From: Candidatus Melainabacteria bacterium
GTDB taxonomy: Bacteria > Cyanobacteriota > Vampirovibrionia > Obscuribacterales > Obscuribacteraceae
DNA: 64,000 nt
Assembly: GCA_003963305.1 (NCBI GenBank)
Contig: RXJR01000032.1
Span: 124,532-188,531 of the forward strand
Reading direction: 5' to 3'
Below the pieces are notes generated by a model, which had not been told where the DNA came from, did not search any database, and worked only from the letters and a program-made list of their open reading frames with translations. Within the stretch, counting starts at the first letter, position 1, and each line of letters opens with the position of its first letter. Shown in pieces: positions 37,986 to 47,035 of the stretch. A program made the translations under genes and the position numbers.

Positions 37986-39145
37986 GGCTGGTAAGGCTGC
38001 ATTGGTACGGTCATCGCCTCATATGGGTTCCAGGTGGTCTTTATGGAAGGCTCGACAGTATGCGTAACTACTTGCTGATCTCCGGACCCCGGTAAGTAGT
38101 CGTTCTTCAAACGCCTCAGACCAGTACGCAAATTAGCTTGCTCATCTGCAACATTGCCCAGAGCGCGATTCATAGCAGTCACAGCACCTTCAACGTCTCC
38201 TTCGCGCAGCAGTCGCTCGGCTTTATCGATGTGGAAACTTGCATCCTGCTCGGCACCATATCCCCCGTCGATGTGTTTTTTCGCGCTCTTATCGGCGCCG
38301 ATCAGATCTTGTAGGTTGCCAAATCCAGAGTCGAGGCGAGCACCGGAACTATTCAAATCGCCCGAGGACTGGCGCAAATTCTGGATAGCAGCATTGAGAT
38401 CACCATTACGGGCATTGCGAATTGCGTCATTCAAATCATTGGTAACCTGATCACCACCTGTAATGGCAGCACGAATATCCTTCAGCCCCTGCGGATGATT
38501 ATAAGTCTGATCGTCATGCCTTAATTGCGCGAGGTTATGGTGAAATGCCTTCTGTTCTTCCGTTATTTCCTCTGAAGTACTTCCCATCGAGCGCAAAGCA
38601 CCTTCGATATCACCTTTGCGAAGCCGTTCCTGAGCATCGTAGATGTGTGAATTTGCACGACCTTCTCGATAATAAGCCTCGCTCAATGACTTCTGCGCAT
38701 CATTATCGCCTTTAACGAGATCGCTCACGTTCGGCTGAGCGCGATCAAGAAATCCGCCGCCTTTGTCCATATCAGAAGATGTCGCTCGCAACGCAAGCAA
38801 GGCGCCGGTCACATCTCCGTTTCTAGCGCTAGCCATTGCGTCACTCAAATGAGACGCGGCATCATCTACTGCATTTAGACCACGATTAACATCCTTGATA
38901 CCAGCAGCATGATTAGGTGCTTCACTTTTGGAGTATGGAGACGAAAAATTTGACAATTCCGAAGTTAGCTGATCATCCGATTTCAACTTGTCGTTTGTAG
39001 CTTTGCATGGAAAAACAGAGGCATATGAGGTATCTTTCGGGCTGTACGCATCAGCAGCTGCATTCGCTAATGGCGGAGTTCCGGCAGATAAACGAGCTTC
39101 GACCGCGTCAAATGATTCAGGTGCACGGTGTATTGAATTCGCCAT
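37970..39145 (-). CDS. Two-fold repeated helical protein of unknown function
   Basis: 391 residues from the ATG at 39145, with GGAGG ten bases upstream; the frame is open further. Two similar halves of about 150 residues each follow the same plan. They start GIKDVNRGLNAVDDAASHLS and GLKDIRAAITGGDQVTNDLN, then share NARNGD and RKGDIEGAL/REGDVEGAV elements. The helix-NGD-helix spacing recalls TPR-like solenoids. No signal peptide. Its stop lies in a short tandem repeat. Confidence 0.7.
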   Translation of the reverse strand: MANSIHRAPESFDAVEARLSAGTPPLANAAADAYSPKDTSYASVFPCKATNDKLKSDDQLTSELSNFSSPYSKSEAPNHAAGIKDVNRGLNAVDDAASHLSDAMASARNGDVTGALLALRATSSDMDKGGGFLDRAQPNVSDLVKGDNDAQKSLSEAYYREGRANSHIYDAQERLRKGDIEGALRSMGSTSEEITEEQKAFHHNLAQLRHDDQTYNHPQGLKDIRAAITGGDQVTNDLNDAIRNARNGDLNAAIQNLRQSSGDLNSSGARLDSGFGNLQDLIGADKSAKKHIDGGYGAEQDASFHIDKAERLLREGDVEGAVTAMNRALGNVADEQANLRTGLRRLKNDYLPGSGDQQVVTHTVEPSIKTTWNPYEAMTVPMQPYQPAGDR

Positions 39146-39331
39146 GTTGATAAATCCTCCATAGAAACGATGCAATGAAGCTGCAAAACTGCACTTCAAA
39201 GTTGAATCGGCTTCCGTGTGTGTCAATTCGTTAGTAAATTGGGCGGGCAAACCGGAATCGGTTTTCATCAAGGAATCTAAATTATCGGCGTGACCACGGC
39301 ATGACCACAGTCAATATCTTTCCAGCCGCCG

Positions 39332-39721
39332 CTAAAGAACCTTCAGAGCGTTCAAAAACTCGCCCACAACAAATGAACTTAGATTCGCCAGAATGACGGC
39401 GAGCATATCTCGATAAAACGTTCGCGTCCGAAACTCTTCACGCGTTCCAAACGCCCACCAGAAAAGTGCGCACTCGCTGAGCGGAGCAAAAGTTTCCGCA
39501 GCAATCAAATAGAGAATCTTATGATGCACCGGATTTATGAAATGTGGTATCACCCATATAACGATCGGATATGAACACGCCGTCAGCCACACGCCGGCAA
39601 ATAACTTCTCACGCAAAGAATGCCGCTCACACAGACAAAAAACGAGAACCGGCGTCTCGATCAGGACCGATAGAGTAAACCCTACGGCGGTCCAGAGGAG
39701 TAGAGCGTTCACGTCTATCAT
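39332..39721 (-). CDS. Four-helix membrane protein
   Basis: 129 residues with about four hydrophobic helices (ALLLWTAVGFTLSVLIETPV, FAGVWLTACSYPIVIWVIP, ILYLIAAETFAPLSECALFW, MLAVILANLSSFVVGEFL). No family recognised. It starts directly after the stop of the larger membrane protein gene, so the two are translationally coupled and probably form one complex. Confidence 0.65.
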   Translation of the reverse strand: MIDVNALLLWTAVGFTLSVLIETPVLVFCLCERHSLREKLFAGVWLTACSYPIVIWVIPHFINPVHHKILYLIAAETFAPLSECALFWWAFGTREEFRTRTFYRDMLAVILANLSSFVVGEFLNALKVL

Positions 39722-40846
39722 TTACGATATGGTTTTCAACAGGAATGGAATCTCGGCTAGAACATGCGCCATCGCCAGTGTGAAGTATACATCTCTGGTA
39801 ATGGAATAATTCAGCGCAAAACAAACCCACAACGCTAAAACTGCAAAAGTGGAAGAAACGAATATGGCAGGCACCAAATGTCTCAATTGATCGGAGCGAT
39901 GAGCAATCGGGATCGAACCTGGCTGCCAGTTGCGCCATCCGGCACTTACCAGTGGAATCGCGACGAGCCAAACGCCGTAGTGCACCATTTCGAGAAAGGT
40001 GTGCATCGCTACAAGCATGTGCGATGAAGCGTATGGCATTACCTGAGACCCGGCATGTTTTGTTATTTGCGACGTCAACAAATCGACGGCGCCCAGGGGT
40101 GGCGCATCACGCAGAGTCCACCAGATGGCGGCGAGAAAGAGCGGCACTGTCGACAAACACAAGTGATAAATCGGACGCCAACTCGGCTTACTACGTTGCA
40201 ACTCACGGTCGAGAATCCAGCAGCCAATCAGTGGATGCAGATAGACAAGTCCCAAACTAAACCAGGCAGGAAAAACGAGAGCAAAAGAAATTGCAAGAAG
40301 ACCAAATGGCAATGCCAGGCCTGACAAATTCGAGCCCGGCAGCACCGAGCCCCGCAGTTCCGAGCTGCGCAGTTCAGAGCCGAGCAGTTCAGAGCCGAGC
40401 GGTTCCGCTCCTTGCCGATGCAAACCTTGCGCAGCGGATCCGCTGCTGGAACTTAACCGCCATCTGCCTGACAAGACAATCAGCCGAACACACCAGAGCA
40501 CGAAAGCAGCGTCCCAGAAACCGAGCAGCGCACTGTATGCGGTGCCCGTCAAAACTTTCAAGTGAACAGCAGCCATCAGCGCGATATAACAGCCTGTGAG
40601 CAAGGCTATTCCGCAAAACGACCAGACGAAGAATTGCTTGAACTTTCCAAACCGAGCAGGCAAACGCGAAAGAAAGTATCGCGCCTCGATCCAATTATGA
40701 GGACCGGCAAACAAAAAAACAGTTGCAACAGAAAAACCAATTGGCGCGCAGCCAGCCATTGCGGCGGCAGCCAGGGCAATCGCGAAGAATCCTAATCCAA
40801 ATTCAACTGCCCCGTCGGGTTTTGCTTGAGAGCGAACCGAAAGCAT
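39722..40846 (-). CDS. Polytopic membrane protein
   Basis: 374 residues with about nine hydrophobic helices. The region between helices 4 and 5 (about 130-175) carries a pentapeptide tract (PLGSELLGSELRSSELRGSV) encoded by a 15-bp DNA repeat. Many Trp and His residues occur near helix ends. No family recognised; the next gene (39332) is coupled to it. Confidence 0.65.
   Translation of the reverse strand: MLSVRSQAKPDGAVEFGLGFFAIALAAAAMAGCAPIGFSVATVFLFAGPHNWIEARYFLSRLPARFGKFKQFFVWSFCGIALLTGCYIALMAAVHLKVLTGTAYSALLGFWDAAFVLWCVRLIVLSGRWRLSSSSGSAAQGLHRQGAEPLGSELLGSELRSSELRGSVLPGSNLSGLALPFGLLAISFALVFPAWFSLGLVYLHPLIGCWILDRELQRSKPSWRPIYHLCLSTVPLFLAAIWWTLRDAPPLGAVDLLTSQITKHAGSQVMPYASSHMLVAMHTFLEMVHYGVWLVAIPLVSAGWRNWQPGSIPIAHRSDQLRHLVPAIFVSSTFAVLALWVCFALNYSITRDVYFTLAMAHVLAEIPFLLKTIS
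40332..40406 (-). repeat. 15-bp in-frame repeat, five copies
   Basis: GAGCCGAGCAGTTCA-type units start at 40332, 40347, 40362, 40377 and 40392. Each encodes one GSEL-x pentapeptide in the loop of the membrane protein, so copy-number changes keep the frame. Confidence 0.85.
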
Positions 40847-40885
40847 TGTAATCAGCCCCGCCGTGACTCAAACAGCGAGCATTCG

Positions 40886-41152
40886 CTAGCGTCTTCCTGA
40901 CAGCTGATTGGCGTCCAGAGTCGCGCCATTTCCGCCGCTCTGAGCTTGTGCAAGCTTGGCTTTTGCCGCTTTTCTCTGATTGACGAACCACAGCCCGAAA
41001 AACATTATGGCAAGGGAAAGACATATCCCAGCCAGCACAATTGGCATCGTCTGATCTGGCGGTGGTGGAGGACCAGGCGCTATATCAGCTTGAGCTTGCT
41101 GCACTGTAGCAAACATGACTAAGATTAACGCCGCCAGATTGAAGCTTTTCAT
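40886..41152 (-). CDS. Small exported or membrane protein
   Basis: 88 residues from the ATG at 41152 (GAGGAG six bases upstream). Signal peptide MKSFNLAALILVMFATVQQAQA, a Pro-rich link (APGPPPPPD) and one membrane helix (MPIVLAGICLSLAIMFFGLWF) precede a basic tail. It appears to be processed and then anchored by the second helix. Function unknown. Confidence 0.65.
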   Translation of the reverse strand: MKSFNLAALILVMFATVQQAQADIAPGPPPPPDQTMPIVLAGICLSLAIMFFGLWFVNQRKAAKAKLAQAQSGGNGATLDANQLSGRR

Positions 41153-41215
41153 TGTGTTCTCCTCTTTCAACCGATTATAGTTCAACAGTCAAATCGCCGC
41201 ATTTTAGGAGTGATT

Positions 41216-41833
41216 TTAGACTTTTTGCCCGATTTTAGGTTCCGTGCCTGCCAATAGCCGCTTAATGTTGGCGCGATGACTGTAGACTACAAAGACTCCA
41301 GCAAACAAGCAAAAGCCGGTATAGGCAGGTTCATGGCTGTAAAGCCACATCACAATTGCCGAAGTGCCCACCGCAATCAGCGATGCCAGGGAAACAAACC
41401 GGAACAGATATACGAGCAAGATAAATAAAGCGAAGGACGTAAGCGAGCCCATCCAGTTCATGGCGAAAGTCGTACCTAGCGCAGTGGCGGCGCCTTTGCC
41501 GCCTTTGAATTTCAGAAAAACCGACTTACTATGGGCGACAATGCAGATCATCGCTACGGCGCAAACAATCCACATAGAGTTGCCTATTTCGGGCAGCAAA
41601 TCATGCTTAGCGCAGTAAACAGCGAGATAGGTCGGTATAAAACCCTTGAGATTGTCGAGAAAGAAGACGAGAGCAGCAGCGCCCTTGCCAGCTGTTCGCA
41701 AAACGTTGGTGGATCCCGTCGAACCGCTACCGACAGTCAAGAGGTCGATACCGCGGGTGTATTTCACAACCCAGTAGCCGATTGGCAAAGCACCGAGCAC
41801 ATACGCTGTTATGAGCAACAAAATCGTGTTCAT
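41216..41833 (-). CDS. plsY: PlsY, acylphosphate:glycerol-3-phosphate acyltransferase
   Basis: 205 residues with multiple membrane helices. The three PlsY motifs are present: GSGSTGSTNVLRTAGKGAA, SVFLKFKGGKGAATALG, and HRANIKRLLAGTEPKIG at the C-terminus. The enzyme puts the first acyl chain on glycerol-3-phosphate, taking it from acyl-phosphate made by PlsX (not in the window). Gene start overlaps the divergent TPR gene, so they share a regulatory region or one start is misplaced. Confidence 0.95.
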   Translation of the reverse strand: MNTILLLITAYVLGALPIGYWVVKYTRGIDLLTVGSGSTGSTNVLRTAGKGAAALVFFLDNLKGFIPTYLAVYCAKHDLLPEIGNSMWIVCAVAMICIVAHSKSVFLKFKGGKGAATALGTTFAMNWMGSLTSFALFILLVYLFRFVSLASLIAVGTSAIVMWLYSHEPAYTGFCLFAGVFVVYSHRANIKRLLAGTEPKIGQKV

Positions 41834-43160
41834 GAGAGGAGACCCAAAGATTCACTCCGATCTTAGCCTATGCGCGCACCGAAAATGCTTTCACTCCAGG
41901 GTTCACAGGCAATACGAGCTGGAAATAAACACGACGGCATTAGAAGAAGGCGAGCCGGGTACAAATACTTTAGTCAGTCAAGCAGGTGATCACGTGCAGT
42001 CCAGATCTCAAAGAGACAGCAAATATGATGAGCGCGACCTTTCCGCGGTTATTGAACTGCGGGTTCCTGACGACAACCTCGTTTCAATAAACAGAAACAG
42101 CCGTCCAGATGAGCACACTGATGAGCCAGGTGTTCAGCCCGGCGAATCAGCTCAAATAGATGCGGCTTCGACAACTGAAAAGCCCTCCGAAACGGATGGC
42201 GCTCAGCAGGCGGAAGAGCCGCCTGAAATCAACCTGCAAAGCTCGGAAGAAGAATTAAGGGTCAACAATAGCCAAACACTTAATTCGAGCCAGCACGATT
42301 ACATAGAATTCTCCAACAAATTCGGACAGAGTATGGAACCTCCAGGAAATTTCTACAAAACCTGGGACCGCCATCTAAAGCAACCCTTCAATTTTGCTTA
42401 CTTCACGATTGCCGCCGCAGCTATCGCATATGTCTCCACAAGTTGGAATCTACCGACACTTTGGCTGGCAGTCGCAGGATTCATGCTATTCGCGCTTGCC
42501 GCATTTCGGACGAGCTGGAACCGCAGACTTCATCCGAACGACTTTGCGATCGTTTTCTCAAGAAAAACCAAAATGATGATAAGAGCCACTGCCATTCTCT
42601 TTCCGATTCCCTTCTTCGTAATCTCCGTAGCACAGCCACTTTCATACGCGCAACTGCATGAAGGACAAAAGCTTTTTCATGATGGGAAATACGATAAAGC
42701 CGTAACACGATTCAATCGCGCTACGATGCTAAATCCGCGACTGGAACAAGCTTACGCCGAACTGGCTGACTGCTACAACTTTACTTATGAATATCCAAAG
42801 AGCCTGGAAAGCGCAGAAAAGGCTCTGCAACTTGACCCTACAGATGGTGCGGTTTGGGCATCCAAGGCATGGGCTCTAAACCAACAGAACAAATACTCTG
42901 AAGCTTTAGCAGCGGGGCAAAACGCGGTGAAGTTCGATCCCACCAGCGGAGAAGCGCATCGTACAGTAGCAGACGCATACTTCGGTCTGGGAGAGTATGA
43001 AAATGCTCTTGCCCCCGCCAGCGAACATGCTCGTATTCATTACGAGGAAGCTGACGCATTCGATTTGAAAGCAGACATTTTGGAAAAACTGAACAGAAAG
43101 GACGAAGCAGCGCAAGAACGTGCCGCAGCAAAGGCCTTAAGCAAACGGGAAGCTGAATGA
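41811..43160 (+). CDS. Membrane-anchored TPR protein
   Basis: 449 residues if it starts at 41811; a start at 41832 or a later GTG near 41993 is possible, since the first 170 residues are disordered and Glu/Gln/Ser-rich. Two hydrophobic segments (about 190-228) and a third near 258 are followed by a cytoplasmic or periplasmic TPR array (YDKAVTRFNRATMLNPRLEQ, LQLDPTDGAVWASKAWALNQ). It overlaps the next gene by four bases (ATGA), so it heads an operon. Confidence 0.7.
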   Translation: MSNKIVFMRGDPKIHSDLSLCAHRKCFHSRVHRQYELEINTTALEEGEPGTNTLVSQAGDHVQSRSQRDSKYDERDLSAVIELRVPDDNLVSINRNSRPDEHTDEPGVQPGESAQIDAASTTEKPSETDGAQQAEEPPEINLQSSEEELRVNNSQTLNSSQHDYIEFSNKFGQSMEPPGNFYKTWDRHLKQPFNFAYFTIAAAAIAYVSTSWNLPTLWLAVAGFMLFALAAFRTSWNRRLHPNDFAIVFSRKTKMMIRATAILFPIPFFVISVAQPLSYAQLHEGQKLFHDGKYDKAVTRFNRATMLNPRLEQAYAELADCYNFTYEYPKSLESAEKALQLDPTDGAVWASKAWALNQQNKYSEALAAGQNAVKFDPTSGEAHRTVADAYFGLGEYENALAPASEHARIHYEEADAFDLKADILEKLNRKDEAAQERAAAKALSKREAE

Positions 43161-43909
43161 CACAAACAAATTCCTTTGCTCTGGACAGACACTACGAAGA
43201 CGAAAGACTGACGGCAATTTACGACTTTGACAGTGGATGGTCACCCGACCGTCAGTTTTACCTCGACCTTGCCACCTCACCAGGTACTGAAATTTTAGAC
43301 CTCGGCTGTGGCACGGGACTTCTCGCCAACGAGTACGCAGCGAAAAAGAACAAAGTCACTGGAATCGATCCGTCGGAAGCAATGCTTGCAGTCGCCCGAG
43401 AAAAGTTCTATGGCGATGAAATTGAATGGGTACAAGCGTTTGCACAGGACTTCGACCTCGGTAAGACTTTTGACCTGATTGTGATGACTGGACACGCATT
43501 TCAGGTATTGCTTACGGATGACGACGTTACAGCAACATTTAAGAGCCTGCAAAAGCATCTCAAACCAAATGGATTGATTGTGTTCGAATCGAGAAATCCA
43601 TCGATAGACTGGCAGAAAAACTGGAATTACGATATCGAGATTGAGCTTCCCACTGGTGGCACTGTAAAAGAAGCACGCCGATTCATTGCGATGGAAGACA
43701 ACAAAATGTCGTTTGAGCTGCGCTACCAGTTCAAAGATGAGCTCTTAACTTCCAATAGTGTACTGAGATTCTGGACCCTGACTGAGATTCAAAACCATCT
43801 AGCCGAAGCAAAATTGCAGGTAGAAAAAATTCTCGGCGACTGGAACGGTAATCCGTTTGCCAACACAACCTCCGAAGAGATGATTTTCTTTCTCCGCCAT
43901 CAAAGTTGA
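43157..43909 (+). CDS. Class I SAM-dependent methyltransferase
   Basis: 250 residues. Motif I is ILDLGCGTGLLANEY, then VTGIDPSEAML, and motif IV-like TFDLIVMTGHAFQVL. The C-terminal part has the small-molecule methyltransferase form (RFWTLTEIQNHLAEAKLQVE). The substrate is unknown. Start overlaps the TPR gene stop. Confidence 0.85.
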   Translation: MTQTNSFALDRHYEDERLTAIYDFDSGWSPDRQFYLDLATSPGTEILDLGCGTGLLANEYAAKKNKVTGIDPSEAMLAVAREKFYGDEIEWVQAFAQDFDLGKTFDLIVMTGHAFQVLLTDDDVTATFKSLQKHLKPNGLIVFESRNPSIDWQKNWNYDIEIELPTGGTVKEARRFIAMEDNKMSFELRYQFKDELLTSNSVLRFWTLTEIQNHLAEAKLQVEKILGDWNGNPFANTTSEEMIFFLRHQS

Positions 43910-43962
43910 CCTGGCGTGTTTGATTCCTAGCTTGTGGAAGTTAACTGTCAAAGGATTAGACA

Positions 43963-44967
43963 ATGAATCTGGATTCGCTGCGGTCAAGCCTACAACAGCA
44001 GCTAATTGAACAAGCGAACAGGCTTGAACTGAATCGAGACACGATCGAACTAAACTATGTGTTGAATTGGGGCGGTTTTGTTAATGCGTCATTCACTGCC
44101 ACCGATGGTCGCAAAACATTTCATATAAAGGTTTCTCAATCACAAGAAAGTGATGAGAGCCTTCGAAGATGGTGCAAAGTGCATCGTCCACTTGAGCAAA
44201 AATATCACGCACCAAAACTCCTGCTGAACATACAAATGCATGAAACGGGTCGTGAGGTAATTGTATTCGAACAGATAAATGGCGAGCCACCAATGGTTTT
44301 AACTCGCACACTTTCTAACAAGATATTATCCGTGCTCCAACGCCTGCATAACGACTCAGGATTGGCACAAGAGATCGATGACGAGCGCAGCTCTCAAAGA
44401 AGCTATGCTGACTGCTACAAAGGCACTTTTCACGAGCGATTCACCGAAGATTTAGCAATAATCCAGAACAATCTGCCGCCCTTCGTGGACCGAACGTGTT
44501 TTGATTGGATGAAATTGCAAGCAGAGAAACTTCTGCAATCAGTAGAGTCATCGCCCGCCTTCCAAAAGACAACCGGGCATCTGGCGCATGGAGACTTGTG
44601 GTTAAACAACATACTTGTAGATGGTGACGAAAATTTCTGGATTCTCGACTGGGACGATCTATCCATATCAGACCCAGCACTCGATATAGTAATGTTGCTT
44701 GGGCCCTCCATAGAAGAAATCAGACCATTCGAAATTACAAAACAAGATGTGCCTGAATATCCGCTCGATGAAAGCATGGAAGAACGATTAAAAATCTATG
44801 CACCAGCAAGATTGCTCGACTGGATCATCGATCCGCTTGCTGATTACGTCGAAGCTGAATCAGCACCGGAAGTCGCTGCTGAAGTACGCATAAGGAATCA
44901 ACACTTCCATACACTCGCCAGAGCAGCCTTTGAGTCAAGGTACAACAATGCACCACGATTTAACTGA
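43963..44967 (+). CDS. APH-family kinase-like protein
   Basis: 334 residues. The Brenner loop HGDLWLNN (H209, D211, N216) and the metal-binding ILDWDDL (D229) define the aminoglycoside phosphotransferase/fructosamine-kinase superfamily. The N-lobe lysine is probably in TFHIKVSQ. Such proteins phosphorylate many small molecules; antibiotic resistance is not indicated. It follows the methyltransferase by 53 bases and overlaps the next gene by 20. Confidence 0.8.
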   Translation: MNLDSLRSSLQQQLIEQANRLELNRDTIELNYVLNWGGFVNASFTATDGRKTFHIKVSQSQESDESLRRWCKVHRPLEQKYHAPKLLLNIQMHETGREVIVFEQINGEPPMVLTRTLSNKILSVLQRLHNDSGLAQEIDDERSSQRSYADCYKGTFHERFTEDLAIIQNNLPPFVDRTCFDWMKLQAEKLLQSVESSPAFQKTTGHLAHGDLWLNNILVDGDENFWILDWDDLSISDPALDIVMLLGPSIEEIRPFEITKQDVPEYPLDESMEERLKIYAPARLLDWIIDPLADYVEAESAPEVAAEVRIRNQHFHTLARAAFESRYNNAPRFN

Positions 44968-46192
44968 CGAAGAATTGTTGAAGCTGCTGGAAGCGCCTCC
45001 GCGCTACAAGGCGCCAAATCTTTACGACTCGGAACTCGACAGACTCATAACAGAGCGCGGACTGCAAACGGTGCGTCAGAAGAGACAACAATATTTTTGG
45101 AAAGTAATAATTGGCGCCATCATCGGCGGAATATTTGGCTTTGTATCGTCTTTTGTAGCGCCCTCAATCGTGTTCCAACTGACATTACTCTCGCTTGCTG
45201 TCTACTTCGCGATTGGATATTTTGTCGGAAGCCACCGCTCAAAGCTCGTTTCAAAAACCTTTAAGAGCGGTCGACATGACCTGACACTAAAAATGCTGCC
45301 TGATGCTATTTCGTGGAACACAGCGTGGTATCCGCTCACTATAAAGTCGTTGCTCAATTGCCAAAACATCGAATTAAACTTACTTTTGAACGAGGGGCGA
45401 ATATTAGAATTAGAAGCGCACTCTCGTTTTCTGATGGCACACATAAATCCGGCACGGCTACAAAACAGCCGCGCTCTTCCGCGTCTTCAGAACAACATCT
45501 GGGTGAGCTGGATGCTCGCCGGCAGATACCTCGAAGCGGCCGAGGGTTTTGCCTCGAGTGATTTGAGCAAAACTGAAAAACATATACGCACAATTATTCT
45601 GAACAACCTGGCTCTATGTCAGGTCAAAGGTGGTGATCCTAAAGCCGCGCAAGAAACTCTCGATCGAGCCTTCGCGGAAATATCGAGTCAACCGCGAAGC
45701 CCCGTAAGACCCAATCTTGAATTTATTCAAGCGACCGTTTATGTAGAGCAAAATAATTTAGGCGCCGCTGAAGCAGCAATAGATAAGGCTAAGACGCTCG
45801 CCGAGAAAATTGGTAACAGCGAGTTACAAGCAGATTGTATGGTTCTCAGCGGTCGAATACTCAGCAAGCAAAAGAGATACGATGAAGCCGAACTATTTTT
45901 CAAAAGCGCCATAGAAGTTTTCTCGAGCACCGACAACACTCACTACCTCAGCTTGTGCTTCGCCATGCACTACTATGCGCAAATGCTATTGGAAACGGGC
46001 GATGAGAAATCGGCACTGCGCTCGATGCGCAAAATTCTTGAATACACGCAAAGCTACCAACAGCGAGAAGAAAACACGTGCGAGCGGATCAAACAGCGGC
46101 TCAGAGATACCAGCAAAATCAGAACGGCGAGTGACCTGATCACCTTAGGAGAACGGGAGCCGCTTATTGAACTGGGCACCGCAGATAACTGA
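44948..46192 (+). CDS. Membrane TPR protein
   Basis: 414 residues from the ATG at 44948 (AAGG upstream). The first 40 residues are charged; two membrane helices (about 44-95, VIIGAIIGGIFGFVSSFVAP and FQLTLLSLAVYFAIGYFVGS) are followed by a long TPR region (RILELEAHSRFLMAHINPAR through DEAELFFKSAIEVF). It closes the four-gene run and is followed by a good terminator. Confidence 0.75.
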   Translation: MHHDLTDEELLKLLEAPPRYKAPNLYDSELDRLITERGLQTVRQKRQQYFWKVIIGAIIGGIFGFVSSFVAPSIVFQLTLLSLAVYFAIGYFVGSHRSKLVSKTFKSGRHDLTLKMLPDAISWNTAWYPLTIKSLLNCQNIELNLLLNEGRILELEAHSRFLMAHINPARLQNSRALPRLQNNIWVSWMLAGRYLEAAEGFASSDLSKTEKHIRTIILNNLALCQVKGGDPKAAQETLDRAFAEISSQPRSPVRPNLEFIQATVYVEQNNLGAAEAAIDKAKTLAEKIGNSELQADCMVLSGRILSKQKRYDEAELFFKSAIEVFSSTDNTHYLSLCFAMHYYAQMLLETGDEKSALRSMRKILEYTQSYQQREENTCERIKQRLRDTSKIRTASDLITLGEREPLIELGTADN

Positions 46193-46214
46193 AGCGCCTA
46201 TTCAACAACTGAAA

Positions 46215-46232
46215 GGGCGCTCACGAGCGCCC
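46215..46232 (+). terminator. Intrinsic terminator after the TPR operon
   Basis: GGGCGCT (46215-46221) and AGCGCCC (46226-46232) form a seven-bp GC stem with a four-base loop, followed by CTGTCGCTTTTAT. It separates the operon from the tRNA array on the other strand. Confidence 0.8.
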
Positions 46233-46370
46233 CTGTCGCTTTTATATTGCACTTCGAATCCCATTAGGGTGACGTCTGTTTGAAGGACTAAATCGCTTGT
46301 GCTTGTGTTTGATATGACAGCAAGCTATTCAATTTAGTTCCCAATGTCTGACTCAAAATTGCAAAAAACT

Positions 46371-46442
46371 TGCACGAACCAGGATTCGAACCTGGAGCCA
46401 AACGCTTATCAAGCGTTTGCACAACCTTTGTGCTATTCGTGC
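46371..46442 (-). tRNA. tRNA-Ile (GAT)
   Basis: Acceptor GCACGAA/TTCGTGC, D-stem GCAC/GTGC, anticodon loop TTGATAA, T-arm CCAGG-TTCGAAT-CCTGG, discriminator A. CCA not encoded. Last gene of the array. Confidence 0.9.
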
Positions 46443-46446
46443 ATGG

Positions 46447-46528
46447 CGGACGGTGCATGGACTCGAACCTGCAACCCTTTCGGGCACCTGTTTTCAAGAC
46501 AAGCTGCTTTCCAATTCGCTTACCGTCC
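46447..46528 (-). tRNA. tRNA-Ser (TGA), T-stem bulged
   Basis: Acceptor GGACGGT/ACCGTCC, anticodon loop CTTGAAA and a long variable arm (CCCGAAAGGG) define a class II serine tRNA; CCA is encoded. The 3' T-stem has one extra base (GCAGG opposite CCATGC), leaving a bulge. Confidence 0.8.
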
Positions 46529-46534
46529 ACATGG

Positions 46535-46606
46535 CTGCACAGATAGGAATCGAACCTACAACCTACCCGTTAACGGCGGGGAGCTCTACCGTTGAGCTAC
46601 TGTGCA
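46535..46606 (-). tRNA. tRNA-Asn (GTT) with C33
   Basis: Acceptor TGCACAG/CTGTGCA, D-stem GCTC/GAGC, anticodon stem CCCCG/CGGGT, loop CCGTTAA. Position 33 is C where nearly all elongator tRNAs have U. CCA not encoded. Confidence 0.85.
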
Positions 46607-46609
46607 ATA

Positions 46610-46682
46610 TCTTCCGTGAACGACTCGAACGTTCAACCTCGTTCTTGTAAGGAACTTGCGCTACCGATTGCGCCAACGGAAG
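46610..46682 (-). tRNA. tRNA-Val (TAC)
   Basis: Acceptor CTTCCGT/ACGGAAG, D-stem GCGC/GCGC, loop CTTACAA, T-arm GAACG-TTCGAGT-CGTTC. An A-G mismatch tops the anticodon stem. CCA not encoded. Confidence 0.88.
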
Positions 46683-46713
46683 TGGGAATTGGAAGTTGGA
46701 AGAAGGAAGTTGG

Positions 46714-46787
46714 ACCCCCATGCAAGATTCGAACTTGCGACAACCGACGCTCGTAACATCGTGCTCTGTCCTCTGAGCTAATGGGGG
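46714..46787 (-). tRNA. tRNA-Arg (ACG)
   Basis: Acceptor CCCCCAT/ATGGGGG, loop TTACGAG with ACG, T-arm GCAAG-TTCGAAT-CTTGC, discriminator T, CCA encoded. Confidence 0.9.
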
Positions 46788-46793
46788 AGGCTT

Positions 46794-46866
46794 CCGCCTT
46801 GCTTGGATTCGAACCAAGGGCTTTCTCGTTAGAACCGAGCTGCTCTGTCCACTGAACTACAAGGCG
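46794..46866 (-). tRNA. tRNA-Arg (TCT)
   Basis: Acceptor CGCCTTG/CAAGGCG, D-arm GTTC/GAGC, loop GTTCTAA with TCT, T-arm CTTGG-TTCGAAT-CCAAG, discriminator G. CCA not encoded. Confidence 0.9.
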
Positions 46867-46871
46867 ATTTT

Positions 46872-46944
46872 TGACCTCAGTTGGATTTGAACCAACGCAT
46901 CGACGCTTAAAAGGCGTGTACTCTACCGACTGAGTTATGAGGTC
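46872..46944 (-). tRNA. tRNA-Lys (TTT)
   Basis: Acceptor GACCTCA/TGAGGTC, loop CTTTTAA with TTT, T-arm GTTGG-TTCAAAT-CCAAC, discriminator A. One C-C mismatch at the top of the anticodon stem. CCA not encoded. Confidence 0.9.
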
Positions 46945-46946
46945 GG

Positions 46947-47019
46947 AGCCTTCGGTCAGACTCGAACTGACAAATGAGAATTTACAAGATTCTTCCTGTA
47001 CCAATTGAGGCACGAAGGC
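46947..47019 (-). tRNA. tRNA-Thr (TGT)
   Basis: Acceptor GCCTTCG/CGAAGGC, anticodon stem AGAAT/ATTCT, loop CTTGTAA, T-arm GTCAG-TTCGAGT-CTGAC, discriminator T. CCA not encoded. Confidence 0.9.
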
Positions 47020-47035
47020 AACAGACGCAGTGGAT

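Noticed and set aside
43963-44967. Aminoglycoside resistance kinase
   Set aside because: Only the general superfamily motifs are present; context is a TPR/methyltransferase operon.
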